Shown here in pieces: positions 37,989 to 47,729 of a stretch of 64,000 nt of DNA; within the stretch, counting starts at the first letter, position 1; each line of letters opens with the position of its first letter. Location: assembly GCF_900169145.1 (NCBI RefSeq), contig NZ_FXZD01000006.1, forward strand, positions 62,001 to 126,000, in the 5' to 3' direction. The DNA is from Brevibacterium antiquum CNRZ 918 (GTDB lineage: Bacteria; Actinomycetota; Actinomycetes; Actinomycetales; Brevibacteriaceae). Both the position numbers and the translations under genes were made by a program. The notes below the pieces were generated by a model. It ran no database searches and had not been told where the DNA came from. It worked only from the letters and a program-made list of their open reading frames with translations.

Positions 37989-38347
37989 TGAGGCCAGCGC
38001 CGTACTCGCGAGCTGAGCACTTTCGGCCCGGCTGGCGAGGCGGTTGGTCGGGCGGTTGGCGAGGCGCGTTTCCCACCAGAAGTTACCCCGCCGAAATGTT
38101 CATATAACGAATTGGTAACAGTGTTGAGCGGTCGAGGGGCTAGTCCGGCGCTGGGGTAGAGTTGCATCAGCTAGGCAAGCACTGCCCTTGTGTTCTATTC
38201 GTGCTTCACCGAGATCATTCTCTAGAGGTCAATGAGAGAAATCGCGGGGTCGGTTGAGTTTTACTAGCTTCCGTTGTCCGCTGTGCGGCCAGACCGGTCG
38301 CAATCGGGTGATGGAATGTCAATGACACTGCACTGTATGGAGAAGTA
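37989..38347. promoter_or_regulatory. Promoter and long 5' leader of the cold-shock gene
   Basis: This 359-base gap holds no gene. A TAGAGT box at 38157-38162 would give a leader of about 180 bases before the csp ATG. Such long leaders act as temperature-sensing or chaperone-binding regions in other cold-shock mRNAs. The start has AGAAG close to the ATG. Base composition is lower in G+C than in the neighbours. Confidence 0.5.
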
Positions 38348-38551
38348 ATGGCACAAGGTACCGTCAAGTGGTTCAACGCCGAAAAGGGCTATGGATTCAT
38401 TACCCTGGAAGGCAACAACCAGGACGTGTTCGTTCACTGGAGCGCAATCCAGATGGATGGCTACCGCGCTCTCGAAGAGGGCCAGCAGGTTGAGTTCGAA
38501 GTTGGAGAAGGACAAAAGGGTCCTCAGGCGGAATCCGTCACCCTCCTCTGA
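38348..38551 (+). CDS. cspA: Cold-shock protein CspA
   Basis: A 67-residue OB-fold nucleic-acid chaperone. It has both RNA-binding motifs: [12 protein letters not shown] (RNP1) and VFVHWSAI (RNP2). The tail [14 protein letters not shown] is the normal CspA end. It binds single-stranded RNA and DNA and melts secondary structure. It lies behind a long leader and before a strong terminator, so it is a single-gene unit. Confidence 0.95.
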   Translation: MAQGTVKWFNAEKGYGFITLEGNNQDVFVHWSAIQMDGYRALEEGQQVEFEVGEGQKGPQAESVTLL

Positions 38552-38624
38552 GACTCACGTGCGTAAAGTCTTTTGATCCGCTTCGGCGGGATGGCGGCAG
38601 AGGCCCGAATCCTTCCGAGCGGGG

Positions 38625-38656
38625 AAAGCGCCAAGCAGGCAACTGCTTGGCGCTTT
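38625..38656 (+). terminator. Rho-independent terminator of cspA
   Basis: A 14-bp perfect stem (AAAGCGCC... at 38625-38638 with 38643-38656) and a GCAA loop, followed by TTTT. It lies about 75 bases past the csp stop. Confidence 0.88.
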
Positions 38657-39035
38657 TCAGTTGCACGGAGGCGCGCTGCATGGAGCAACGCGTTTCGAGG
38701 TGTTGCGCGTTTCATAGTGCGGCGTGTTTCAACGTGCAGCGCGTTCCAACGTGCTGCGGACCACGCCCCGCGAGGGGTGAATCAGGGGCTGCGAGCCAGA
38801 AGTCGGGTAAGGGACCGATCGAAGTTTCAGGGCTCGACTTGCAAGCGGGGCTTTGAAGCGTAGGCAGGGCTGTAGGCCATGACTCGGTCGGGCGTTTTTC
38901 GCGCACACGCCTCACACGCCGATGGGACACGTGTCTCATGCGTCCCGCTGTGGAAACAATTGGTGTTTCGCGCTGGGCCGAACCGCGCAAACACGCGGGA
39001 AGCACTCGATTCGCTTGCCGCGGGCGGGCCCAATA
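38657..39035. other. Long gene-free stretch upstream of the groEL control region
   Basis: Between the csp terminator and the CIRCE site there is no frame with coding character. It includes near-repeats of GCGTTTC/GCGTTCC and AACGTGC around 38690-38760. I see no RNA gene in it. Confidence 0.45.
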
Positions 39036-39062
39036 TTTGCACTCGCATGGTGAGAGTGCTAA
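39036..39062. promoter_or_regulatory. CIRCE element (HrcA operator) of groEL
   Basis: TTTGCACTC, nine bases, GAGTGCTAA. This matches the CIRCE consensus (TTAGCACTC-N9-GAGTGCTAA) with one mismatch. HrcA binds it and is lost on heat shock, so groEL is heat-inducible. It lies 157 bases before the start. hrcA is not in the window. Confidence 0.93.
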
Positions 39063-39212
39063 ATCTAGTAGTGGTGAAAACCGTGGGTTTCTCATCAATC
39101 GTCTCGAGAGCGTGGTCCATGTGTGGAATGGAACATGCGGACACACTCTCTGCCGTCGCGGGCGTTGACGATTGCTCTGGAATCCCATTCCACTCCATCA
39201 GGGAGGATCTAA

Positions 39213-40856
<1,644 letters not shown>

Positions 40857-40875
40857 TAAGCCTCTACCGCTCGAC

Positions 40876-40913
40876 GAGCCGTGCCGGTGCCCGAAAGGGT
40901 GCCGGCACGGCTC
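40876..40913 (+). terminator. Terminator of groEL
   Basis: A 17-bp stem with two G-T wobbles (40876-40892 with 40897-40913), a GAAA loop and TTTT. It begins 20 bases past the stop. Confidence 0.88.
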
Positions 40914-40936
40914 TTTTCGACTCGGTGCTCCTCCCG

Positions 40937-40942
40937 TACCCT
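40937..40942 (+). promoter_or_regulatory. -10 box TACCCT of the small gene at 40950, leaderless
   Basis: TACCCT, seven bases, then ATG. Confidence 0.5.
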
Positions 40943-40949
40943 GGATGGC

Positions 40950-41333
40950 ATGACGTTCACCGGCACAGAGTCCTGCGGAAACAGCCCCAAGAACATGTTC
41001 GTCGCCCGGTTCGAAGAGAACCTGTTCAATCGAGATGAACAGGCCCTCGCCGAGGTGATTGCTAAGGACTGCGTACTCCAGGTCATTGGCAGCGGGGGAG
41101 TCGAGACCAGCACGGGGTGCGACGAGGTCGTCGCAGCACTGCTGGGTCTCTCAGTCTCAAATCCAGTGGCCGGCCATCTCGAGGCCGCCATCACTCACGG
41201 CAAAGCGGCTGCGGCGTGGGGGCAGTGGGAGAGATCGAGCGATGGCGAGGACATCCGATACTTCTCGCATGCTTTCTGGTTCCGCACCAACAAGGCAGAG
41301 GAATTCGCTCAGATCCGAGTCTTCCAGCCCTGA
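40950..41333 (+). CDS. Small protein, probable NTF2/SnoaL-like fold
   Basis: A 127-residue protein. It has alternating helix then strand character: FVARFEENLFNRDEQALAEVIAKDC resembles the first helix of SnoaL-like proteins, and the strands ITHGKAAAAWGQWERS and ISYFSHAFWFRTNKAEEFAQIRVF type blocks (with HAFWFRTN visible) match the later sheet. That fold is used by many enzymes and by non-enzymes. No active residues can be identified. The start follows from the leaderless promoter. It ends 17 bases from the convergent DUF1707 gene. Confidence 0.7.
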   Translation: MTFTGTESCGNSPKNMFVARFEENLFNRDEQALAEVIAKDCVLQVIGSGGVETSTGCDEVVAALLGLSVSNPVAGHLEAAITHGKAAAAWGQWERSSDGEDIRYFSHAFWFRTNKAEEFAQIRVFQP

Positions 41334-41350
41334 CGGTTCTGCGTTGCCTA

Positions 41351-42139
41351 TCAGTCCCAGGGGTTTCTGCGCCGTCGGCGGCGCTCTTGTCTCCGTCTAC
41401 GTGTTTCATCGCGAGGTGAATCCAGTCCCGGTGCGAAGGGAGGAGCCAGCGGGTGCGGAGGCTGCAGCCCGTGGCCGAATGACTCCTCGTCGAACTCGTC
41501 GTCAGTCTCACCGTGCCAACTGTCGTTCTTGCGCTCCTCGAGCTGCCGCTTCGCCTCCGCATCACCCAGCTGCGCTCGTGCCCGTCGCGTGAGTTCCCGC
41601 TTTCGCGCACGAATGATCTCTTCCTTGTGCGCGATGCGGGAGAACGCCCCGAAGAGCATTGGAATCATGATGAAGATCGGCCAGAAGAAGATCACGCCTC
41701 CGGAGGCGATCGACGAAAAGGCCCAGATGGCGAGCATGAAGCCTGCCGGCCCCGCGATCAGCCCCAGCATCGACTGGCGGACGCGGTTCTTGTAGTACTT
41801 CTGTGCCGCGGCATCGATCTGGGCGGGGGTGATCGGGACTCGGTCTGCCTCCAGCCGCGCCAGTGCCTGGGCCCGAGCGGAATCGGTGAGGTCTGCCGGT
41901 TCGACGTCGCCCGCCTCGGCGATGATGAGGTCCTGCACAAGTTCGGGGACCTCACCCAGGGTCTTCAGATGATTGGCGATCTCGCTGCGTTCGTCGAATT
42001 CCTCCGCATCGATCTGTCCGAGTGCGTAGGCCTCGGACAGCACATCGGTCACGACGGCGCGATCAGCATCCGAGGCGCGCACTTGCCCATGAGCGCGGGG
42101 ATCTGCGCTGAATCGTGACCAGAGCGGACGACTGTTCAT
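41351..42139 (-). CDS. DUF1707 membrane protein
   Basis: A 262-residue protein. The DUF1707 domain is at residues 20-75: VRASDADRAVVTDVLSEAYALGQIDAEEFDERSE, a SHOCT-like helical pair. Two membrane helices follow near the middle (MLGLIAGPAGFMLAIWAFSSI and VIFFWPIFIMIPMLFGAF). Then comes a charged coiled segment rich in Arg, Glu and Lys. The end is a very basic stretch RRRRQERRRRRRN. DUF1707 proteins often act as membrane-bound accessory factors of unknown task. It begins from a back-to-back leaderless promoter shared with the TauE gene. Confidence 0.82.
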   Translation of the reverse strand: MNSRPLWSRFSADPRAHGQVRASDADRAVVTDVLSEAYALGQIDAEEFDERSEIANHLKTLGEVPELVQDLIIAEAGDVEPADLTDSARAQALARLEADRVPITPAQIDAAAQKYYKNRVRQSMLGLIAGPAGFMLAIWAFSSIASGGVIFFWPIFIMIPMLFGAFSRIAHKEEIIRARKRELTRRARAQLGDAEAKRQLEERKNDSWHGETDDEFDEESFGHGLQPPHPLAPPFAPGLDSPRDETRRRRQERRRRRRNPWD

Positions 42140-42146
42140 GACTCTT

Positions 42147-42152
42147 ACTGTA
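42147..42152 (-). promoter_or_regulatory. -10 box TACAGT of the DUF1707 gene, leaderless
   Basis: TACAGT, seven bases, then ATG at 42139. Confidence 0.6.
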
Positions 42153-42179
42153 ACCCCGCCCCCTATGGGTGTGTTGAAC

Positions 42180-42185
42180 TAGGCT
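42180..42185 (+). promoter_or_regulatory. -10 box TAGGCT of the TauE gene, leaderless
   Basis: TAGGCT, seven bases, then ATG at 42193. It lies 27 bases from the opposing -10 box, so the two promoters overlap. Confidence 0.6.
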
Positions 42186-42192
42186 TGAGCAA

Positions 42193-42942
42193 ATGGAACC
42201 CGTCGTCATGCTCATCCTGTTCGCGGTGTTCATCGGGGCAGTCTCACAGCGAGTCACCGGAATGGGATTCGGCCTGGTCAGTGGTCCGTTCCTCGTGCTC
42301 CTGCTCGATCCGTTCTCCGGTGTGGTGCTTGTCAACATCTGCGGAATCGCCGCCAGCGGCACCGTCTTCGTCCGAACGTGGCGGGAGGTCGAATGGGGTT
42401 CCTTCTGGAAGCTGTCGCTGGGTTCCGTGATCGGCACGATTCCCGGTGCCCTCCTCGCAGCAGCCCTCCCGGCTTCACCGCTGCAGATCGTCATCGGCCT
42501 GCTCATCATCGGCTCCCTCATCAGCTCCATGGTCATCGGCCGAATCGGCAAGACGGTGCCCGCGAATTTCGGAACGAAGTTCACGACCGGCCTTCTCTCG
42601 GGAACGATGTCGGCCGCTGCGGGTACGGGCGGGCCCGCCGTCAGTGCCTATGCCGTGCTGACGAAGTGGGAACAGCGGACGTTCGCTGCAACCCTGCAGC
42701 CGTTCCTCGTCGTCGGAACCACCTCGGCGGTGATCTTCAAAGCCGTGTTCGACCACGGTGCCTGGCCGCAGCTGGCAGCACCCACGTGGATCGGGATCGC
42801 GGCGGTCCTCGTCGCCGGGCTCGTCGGCGGAGACTGGCTGTCGAAGAAGATCGAATCCTCGACTGCTCGGATCGCTATGATCATCCTTGCTCTCGGCGGT
42901 GGAACCGCGACCCTCATCAAGGGTCTGAGCCACCTGAGCTGA
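42193..42942 (+). CDS. TauE/SafE-family membrane transporter
   Basis: A 249-residue protein with about eight hydrophobic helices. The family's first-half motif GMGFGLVSGPFLVLL and second-half GLLSGTMSAAAGTGGPAVSAYAVLTKW are present (G-x-x-x-G-x-x-G-G-P). TauE/SafE proteins export sulfite, sulfoacetate or related anions or act as general sulfur-compound exporters. The substrate is not known here. The promoter is leaderless and divergent from DUF1707. Confidence 0.88.
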   Translation: MEPVVMLILFAVFIGAVSQRVTGMGFGLVSGPFLVLLLDPFSGVVLVNICGIAASGTVFVRTWREVEWGSFWKLSLGSVIGTIPGALLAAALPASPLQIVIGLLIIGSLISSMVIGRIGKTVPANFGTKFTTGLLSGTMSAAAGTGGPAVSAYAVLTKWEQRTFAATLQPFLVVGTTSAVIFKAVFDHGAWPQLAAPTWIGIAAVLVAGLVGGDWLSKKIESSTARIAMIILALGGGTATLIKGLSHLS

Positions 42943-43122
42943 ACGCACTTCGTGACCCCTCGGGCTGAGGGTTCGGGCATCTGCCGTGAGTGAGCTGGGC
43001 ATGCACGGGGAGAGCGGCTTTCGGGCTAGAGGACTGAGCCGACACAAGGGTTTGGTTCAGTCGCCTGTCAGACTCGTCCGGCATACTTATTGATGACTCG
43101 TTTTGCTGGGGAGGCATAGATC

Positions 43123-43950
43123 GTGGGAACAGTATTCCTGTTGATACTCGTGGTGCTCGGGGCCATTTTCTTCATCGGCCACCGCAAGGAGAAGCACCGT
43201 CAGAAGGAGCTTGCCGCCACCGAGCTACGGCAGGTGACGAAGACCGCTGAAGAGGACGTGACGTCCTTCGGCGAGGAAGTCGCCGAACTCGATATCCTCA
43301 CCGCTGGAGTCGAACTCGACACCGGCGGTTCGCAGGATTACAAACAGGCATTGGACTCCTATGACATTGCCAAGGAAACGCTCGACAACGTCGCCGAACC
43401 CTCCGACATCCGCAGTGTCACCGAGGCCCTCGAAGATGGTCGCTACTCCGCCAAGTGCGTGCGCGCCCGCGTTGACGGAAAGCCGCTTCCCGTGCGCCGC
43501 CCCCCATGCTTCTTCAACCCGCAGCACGGCCCCTCAGCCGAAGACATCGATTGGGCGCCTGCCGGTGGCCAGCTGCGCCCGGTTCCCGTCTGCGCTGCCG
43601 ACGCCGAGCGCGTTGCAGTGGGTGCGGAACCGGCCGTCCGCAAGGTCGTGACCGGTGACGGCCACACCCGGCGAGCCTATTGGGAAGCCGGCCCTGCCTA
43701 TGCCGAATACAACCGCGGATACTTCAATTCCTACGCCGGTTCGGGACTTCTGCCCGGTGTCCTCATGGGCTCGATGATGTTCGGCGGCATGGGCGGCGGC
43801 TGGGACGGCGCTCATGGCGACGCTGGCGGCGGTGACGCCGGTGGTGGCGATGCTGGCGGCGATGGCGGCGGATTCTTCGGCGGCGGAGACGGTGGAGACG
43901 GCGGCGGCTTCTTCGGCGGCGATGGATTCGATCTTGGAGACCTGTTCTGA
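43123..43950 (+). CDS. Actinobacterial membrane protein with Gly-rich tail, unknown function
   Basis: A 275-residue protein. A membrane helix comes first (residues 2-20, FLLILVVLGAIFFIGH), then an acidic coiled part (residues 25-110). A conserved central block of unknown fold includes RPPCFFNPQHGPSAEDIDWAP, RPVPVCAADAERVA and AYWEAGPAYAEYNRGYF. The last 65 residues are a Gly and Asp-rich tail with GGFFGG repeats. I recall similar proteins in other actinobacteria, but they have no named function. The pair of Cys (PPCFF and VPVCA) may bind metal or form a disulfide. GGGGAGG precedes the GTG. The S4 gene is coupled to it. Confidence 0.8.
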   Translation: MGTVFLLILVVLGAIFFIGHRKEKHRQKELAATELRQVTKTAEEDVTSFGEEVAELDILTAGVELDTGGSQDYKQALDSYDIAKETLDNVAEPSDIRSVTEALEDGRYSAKCVRARVDGKPLPVRRPPCFFNPQHGPSAEDIDWAPAGGQLRPVPVCAADAERVAVGAEPAVRKVVTGDGHTRRAYWEAGPAYAEYNRGYFNSYAGSGLLPGVLMGSMMFGGMGGGWDGAHGDAGGGDAGGGDAGGDGGGFFGGGDGGDGGGFFGGDGFDLGDLF

Positions 43951-44162
43951 TGGAGACGATTGAGATCCGCGGCGATTCGATCAAGCTCGGTCAGCTGCTC
44001 AAACTCCATGGTGTTGCCGAACACGGCGCGATGGCCAAAGACATGATCGCCGACGGCGAAGTCGTGGTCAATGGTGAGGTCGAGACCCGCCGAGGCGCCA
44101 CGATTCGTCCAGGAGACACCGTCGAAGCCTTGGGTGAGGTCATCGAGGTCTCGGCCGAATAG
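43950..44162 (+). CDS. Small S4-domain RNA-binding protein
   Basis: A 70-residue protein made almost wholly of an S4 domain: IKLGQLLKLHGVAEHGAMAKDMIADGEVVVNGEVETRRG to the end, with the RxxxxxGxVxVNG-type core in DGEVVVNGEV. It resembles YaaA/RlbA-type single S4 proteins, which bind ribosomal or tRNA structures. The ATG shares bases with the previous stop (TGATG), so it is made together with the Gly-rich membrane protein. Why an RNA-binding protein is coupled to an envelope protein is not known. Confidence 0.88.
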   Translation: METIEIRGDSIKLGQLLKLHGVAEHGAMAKDMIADGEVVVNGEVETRRGATIRPGDTVEALGEVIEVSAE

Positions 44163-44236
44163 GACTCGCGCTCTTGCGTCGAGCTGATCGCTGAACACTA
44201 CACGGGCATCGCGGACTGAACCAGCACAGACAACGG

Positions 44237-44268
44237 AGAAGGGACGTCCCCGCGGGGACGTCCCTTCT
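44237..44268. terminator. Bidirectional terminator after the S4 gene
   Basis: A perfect 32-base palindrome AGAAGGGACGTCCCCG and its complement, between convergent genes, 75 bases past the S4 stop. It could end transcripts from both sides. Confidence 0.88.
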
Positions 44269-44381
44269 TGCATGTTCCGGCTCAGCCGAGGTGATTCGAC
44301 CGGATCCTGAGGTTCAGCGGGTGCGGCTCAACGGGTGTGACGCGGCCTAGCCAGATGGTGCTGAGAGGGCAGGGCCTGCGC

Positions 44382-44981
44382 TCAGGGCCGCTGATTGGCC
44401 TCAGGCGTGTCGTTGAGTCCGGGTGCGTCCCAGAGAGCCGACCAGTTGGATGTGTCCTCTTCGAACGGAAGCTCGTCGGACAGTACGCCGCGCACCTGGA
44501 TCTCAAGGGGATTGTCGCGCTGCTTCGGGCCCGACTGTGCGAATGGATAGAACGTGCCGCGCTTGTACTGATAGACCAGCGCCAGACGGCGCCCATCAGG
44601 GTTGGCGAAGTAGACGGTCGAGCACAGCAGCATGGTGTCGAAGCCCTGGCTGACCAAAGCCGAGTTCACGGCGTGCAGATTGGTCACGAGGTTGACCACC
44701 TCGGCGTCGGTGTCGGAGACCACCTGCCAGGTGTAACCGAACCCGTCGTTGCGCTGTGACACGTTCGCGGCCGGGTCCGAGCTGATGAGGGCAATGCTTT
44801 CGGACTCAGCGGACTGGAATGCCGCCCCCTCGACTTGCCGGAATGCCACGGCTCCGACGCCGGTGGGCTTGAAGCCTGTTGCAGCTTCGAGTGTGAGTGC
44901 GGCGGGAGGCAGTGCGAAGAGGTCGTCGAGGTTGGCCCGCTTCGGTTTGGAACGGCCCAGCAACGCGTCGAAGAAACCCAT
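44382..44981 (-). CDS. pspAB: PspA-associated protein PspAB
   Basis: A 199-residue protein with MGFFDALLGRSKPKRANLDDLFALPPAALTLE at the start, the usual opening of PspAB (LFALP..A). The middle has GFGYTWQVV and TDLHAV-like stretches, here VNLVTNLHAVNSAL. It is the last gene of the pspA-pspAA-htpX-pspAB operon, in the same order as other actinobacteria. The exact role is not known; it is thought to help the PspA system at the membrane. AGGAG precedes the ATG. Confidence 0.88.
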   Translation of the reverse strand: MGFFDALLGRSKPKRANLDDLFALPPAALTLEAATGFKPTGVGAVAFRQVEGAAFQSAESESIALISSDPAANVSQRNDGFGYTWQVVSDTDAEVVNLVTNLHAVNSALVSQGFDTMLLCSTVYFANPDGRRLALVYQYKRGTFYPFAQSGPKQRDNPLEIQVRGVLSDELPFEEDTSNWSALWDAPGLNDTPEANQRP

Positions 44982-45032
44982 AAAACTCCTAGCGGATGTC
45001 GGTCAGTACGGTGGATGTCAGCAGGTCGGACG

Positions 45033-45944
45033 TCACTGCGGCTGTGAGAGCTGCCCGGAGATCCTCGCCAGCTGGGCCAGACGCTTGTCGAGCGAAGGAT
45101 GAGTGGAGAAGAGCTGTCCGAGGGCCGCCTTGCCGCTGACAGCAGGAATGAGCGCCAGATGATTCGCCGAGGCGGAGGCACGCAGGTCCTTCTCCGGGAT
45201 CTTGCTCATGTCGCCGCTGAGCTTCGTCAGCGCAGAGGCCAGCGTCGAGGGCGCGCCGGTGAGGATGGCGGCTGCCCTGTCTGCGGCGAGCTCACGGTAG
45301 CGCGAAAGGCTGCGGATGAGGAGGAACGAGAGACCGTAGACGATGGCACCGACGAGGAGGAACAGCAGCTGGATGGGAACGCCGCCGTTGTTGTTGTTCG
45401 ACCGTCCGAAGCTCATATAGTAGCCGGCACGCATCATCAGAGCGGCCAGGACACCGGTGACTCCGGCGACGGTCATGACGGTGACGTCGCGGTGGGCAAC
45501 GTGGGAGAGTTCATGGGCCAGCACGACCTCGACCTCATCACGATCGAGTTTCTCGAGCAGGCCGCGTGTCACACACACGACCGAGCGCTCCGGCGAACGG
45601 CCGGTGGCGAAGGCGTTGGGAATGGCTGAGTTCGAGATCGCGACGCGCGGTTTGGTCGAATCGGCGAGCTGGCAGAGCCGGTCGACCATTGTGTGCAGTT
45701 CCGAGGCCTCTTCGGGGGAGACTTCCCGTGCACCCATCGCCTTCATCGCGATCTTGTCGGAGAAGTACCACTGGAAGTAGAAAGCCCCCGCGCTGATGAG
45801 CACGGCGAAGATGACGCCGGAGATGCTTTGGCCGAAGATCCACCAGATGGCAAGAATGAGGATGACATAGATGAGCCCATTGAGGAAGATCGTCCACCCC
45901 ATGCGCATGGTGAGACCGTTGTCCTTGACGAAGCGATTCTTCAT
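45033..45944 (-). CDS. htpX: Membrane zinc metalloprotease HtpX
   Basis: A 303-residue M48 protease. Two N-terminal membrane helices (residues 15-55) are followed by the zinc site VVLAHELSHVAHRDV, two more helices, and SLSRYRELAADRAAAILTG with the third ligand (E-x-x-x-D). It degrades misfolded membrane proteins under envelope stress. The ATG at 45944 follows AGAGGAA; 12 codons further upstream there is another ATG with no ribosome binding site. It lies between pspAA and pspAB and fits the stress operon. Confidence 0.94.
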   Translation of the reverse strand: MKNRFVKDNGLTMRMGWTIFLNGLIYVILILAIWWIFGQSISGVIFAVLISAGAFYFQWYFSDKIAMKAMGAREVSPEEASELHTMVDRLCQLADSTKPRVAISNSAIPNAFATGRSPERSVVCVTRGLLEKLDRDEVEVVLAHELSHVAHRDVTVMTVAGVTGVLAALMMRAGYYMSFGRSNNNNGGVPIQLLFLLVGAIVYGLSFLLIRSLSRYRELAADRAAAILTGAPSTLASALTKLSGDMSKIPEKDLRASASANHLALIPAVSGKAALGQLFSTHPSLDKRLAQLARISGQLSQPQ

Positions 45945-46031
45945 CGTGGTTCCTCTCTGGGGGTGGCAGGTCCGGCCCACAGCCTTGAGCCAAGGCAGTG
46001 GGCCGGAGTCATCGATATCAAGCCATGTGGA

Positions 46032-46316
46032 TCAGGCAGGGTCCGGAATGAAGCCTTCACCGGTGAGGAGCTCCGTGATCTCCTGCAGAGTCGCGTCGAC
46101 GAACGGCACGACGACATCGCTTGAGCCCAGGTAGTCATCCGAGACGGGCTTGCCGTGTCCGACGACATAGTCGTGGAGGGCATGTAGAGCGTTCTTGGCG
46201 GCTTCTTCATTGCCGACCTCGACGGCGTCTTCGACCTGGTTGTCGTATTTCTGCAACAGATTCTGGTCGACGTCGGCGATGTCGAACTGGCCCTCGCCCA
46301 TGATGCGGATGATCAT
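46032..46316 (-). CDS. pspAA: PspA-associated protein PspAA
   Basis: A 94-residue protein, MIIRIMGEGQFDIAD at the start, with LLQKYDNQVEDAVEVG and the C-terminal LTGEGFIPD block. These are the features of PspAA, which accompanies PspA in actinobacteria and archaea. It starts four bases inside pspA (ATGA), so they are coupled. Its role is probably to bind PspA or its partners; this comes from gene context studies of the Psp system. Confidence 0.9.
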   Translation of the reverse strand: MIIRIMGEGQFDIADVDQNLLQKYDNQVEDAVEVGNEEAAKNALHALHDYVVGHGKPVSDDYLGSSDVVVPFVDATLQEITELLTGEGFIPDPA

Positions 46317-47059
46317 TGTTTGTCCTCGCCTTCAAGCGACTGCTGCTGCTTGCTCGACGACGCCGGCAGTGAGTCGCGCATTCGGTTGAGCTCCATCTCG
46401 ACATCGTTTTCGCTTGAGAGCGCGTCCAGCTGTGAGCTGATGTCGTCCTTCGAGGAACCAGTGACATCTTCCAGAGCGCCCGAAGCGATGAGTTCGTCGA
46501 CGGCGCCGGCACGTGCCTGGAGCGAAGCGGTCTTGTCCTCGGCGCGCTGGACTGCCATTCCGACGTCACCGAGCTCTTCGGAGATGCCCGAGAAGGCTTC
46601 GCCGATCTTCGACTGCGCTTCTGCGGCGTTGTATGTGGCCTTGATCGTCTCCTTCCGTGTGCGGAAGGCATCGACCTTGGCCTGCAGCCGCTGTGATGCC
46701 AGAGTGAGCTTCTGCTCTTCGGCCTGCAGCCCCTCGTGCTGGCCCTGCAGGTCGGTGATCTGCTGATCCAGACCCGACTTCCGGGTCAGTGCCTCACGGG
46801 CGAGTTCCTCGCGGCCGATTTCCATGGCCTTCTGGGCCTGACCGCTGAGCTTGCTCTGCTGCTGTTCGAGCTGAGTGATCTGCAGTTCGAGTCGCTTGCG
46901 GCTGGTGGCGACATCGGCAACACCGCGACGTACCTTCTGCAACAGCTCAAGCTGCTTCTGATATGAATAATCGAGCGTGTCATTTGGGTTCTCGGCTTTG
47001 TCCAGTGCCTTGTTGGCCTTGGCGCCAAAGATCGCCGCGATCCTTTGGAAGATGCTCAT
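46313..47059 (-). CDS. pspA: Phage shock protein A (PspA/IM30 family)
   Basis: A 248-residue almost fully helical protein: FQRIAAIFGAKANKALDKAENP at the start (amphipathic membrane-binding helix), then a coiled coil with long runs of Gln, Leu and Glu (residues 30-185), and a C-terminal segment of about 50 acidic residues ending with EGEDKQ. PspA forms scaffolds that stabilise damaged membranes. The ATG at 47059 is the natural start; AGGAG lies ten bases upstream. It heads the psp operon and lies downstream of a WXG100 gene on the same strand. Confidence 0.93.
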   Translation of the reverse strand: MSIFQRIAAIFGAKANKALDKAENPNDTLDYSYQKQLELLQKVRRGVADVATSRKRLELQITQLEQQQSKLSGQAQKAMEIGREELAREALTRKSGLDQQITDLQGQHEGLQAEEQKLTLASQRLQAKVDAFRTRKETIKATYNAAEAQSKIGEAFSGISEELGDVGMAVQRAEDKTASLQARAGAVDELIASGALEDVTGSSKDDISSQLDALSSENDVEMELNRMRDSLPASSSKQQQSLEGEDKQ

Positions 47060-47260
47060 CCGTAGTAGACTCCTGCATTGGTCTTGACCCGACACTGCTG
47101 GCCGATCGTCTCCGAACCTGGAGAAACCTAGCCGGCACCGCCGCGAACTATCGCTATCAGCCTACTAACAAAGGCTGACAATTTGCCAGACGCGGACACA
47201 GAACTCGAACAGACACCGCTGGTGAGATTCGGCAGGAACAACAGGCCGCTTGCTCAACGC

Positions 47261-47548
47261 TCACGGAGCGAAGAGTCGGGAGTTCGCGGCTTCAACCTCC
47301 GAGTACTGCGCGGCGGCCGTGTTGAGGGCCGCGTGGATCGAGTTCAGCGATTCGAACAGCTGCTTCTGTGCGCCCTCCCACTCATTGATGACTGTCTGGA
47401 AATTCTGTGCCGCACTTCCCTTCCAGCACTCCTGCAGGGCCAGAAGATTCCTCAGCATCGTGTTGGACTCTGCAACGAGTGTGCGGGAGGTGCCTGCTGT
47501 GGCTGCGGCTGCAGATGAGACGCGTTCGGCATCGACTTCGAAACTCAT
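47261..47548 (-). CDS. WXG100 (ESAT-6-like) family protein
   Basis: A 95-residue helical hairpin protein. The WXG turn is at ECWKGSAAQNF, with a helix on each side and the C-terminal part QLFESLNSIHAALNTAAAQYSEVE (Y-x-x-x-D/E-like signal YSEVE). Such proteins leave through type VII secretion. No partner WXG100, EccC ATPase or other ESX part is nearby, so it is an orphan. AGGAGT precedes the ATG at 47548. It lies between the HtrA operon and pspA. Confidence 0.88.
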   Translation of the reverse strand: MSFEVDAERVSSAAAATAGTSRTLVAESNTMLRNLLALQECWKGSAAQNFQTVINEWEGAQKQLFESLNSIHAALNTAAAQYSEVEAANSRLFAP

Positions 47549-47643
47549 GACTACTCCTAGCGGCGGGGCACCGGAGCTCAGGACGAGACACCGGGATGCA
47601 TCCCAGCATCGCGTTTGGCTCACGCCAGAAGAAGCTCACAGAA

Positions 47644-47680
47644 AGAGGGTGTGGACAGCGCTCGGCCGTCCACACCCTCT
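47644..47680 (-). terminator. Terminator of the two-component/HtrA operon
   Basis: A 13-bp perfect stem (AGAGGGTGTGGAC at 47644-47656 with 47668-47680), 50 bases past the protease stop and before the WXG100 gene. Confidence 0.75.
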
Positions 47681-47729
47681 ATGCGCACGAGTGAGATCGT
47701 CATCCACAGTGATCTGCACTCAAGTCCTG

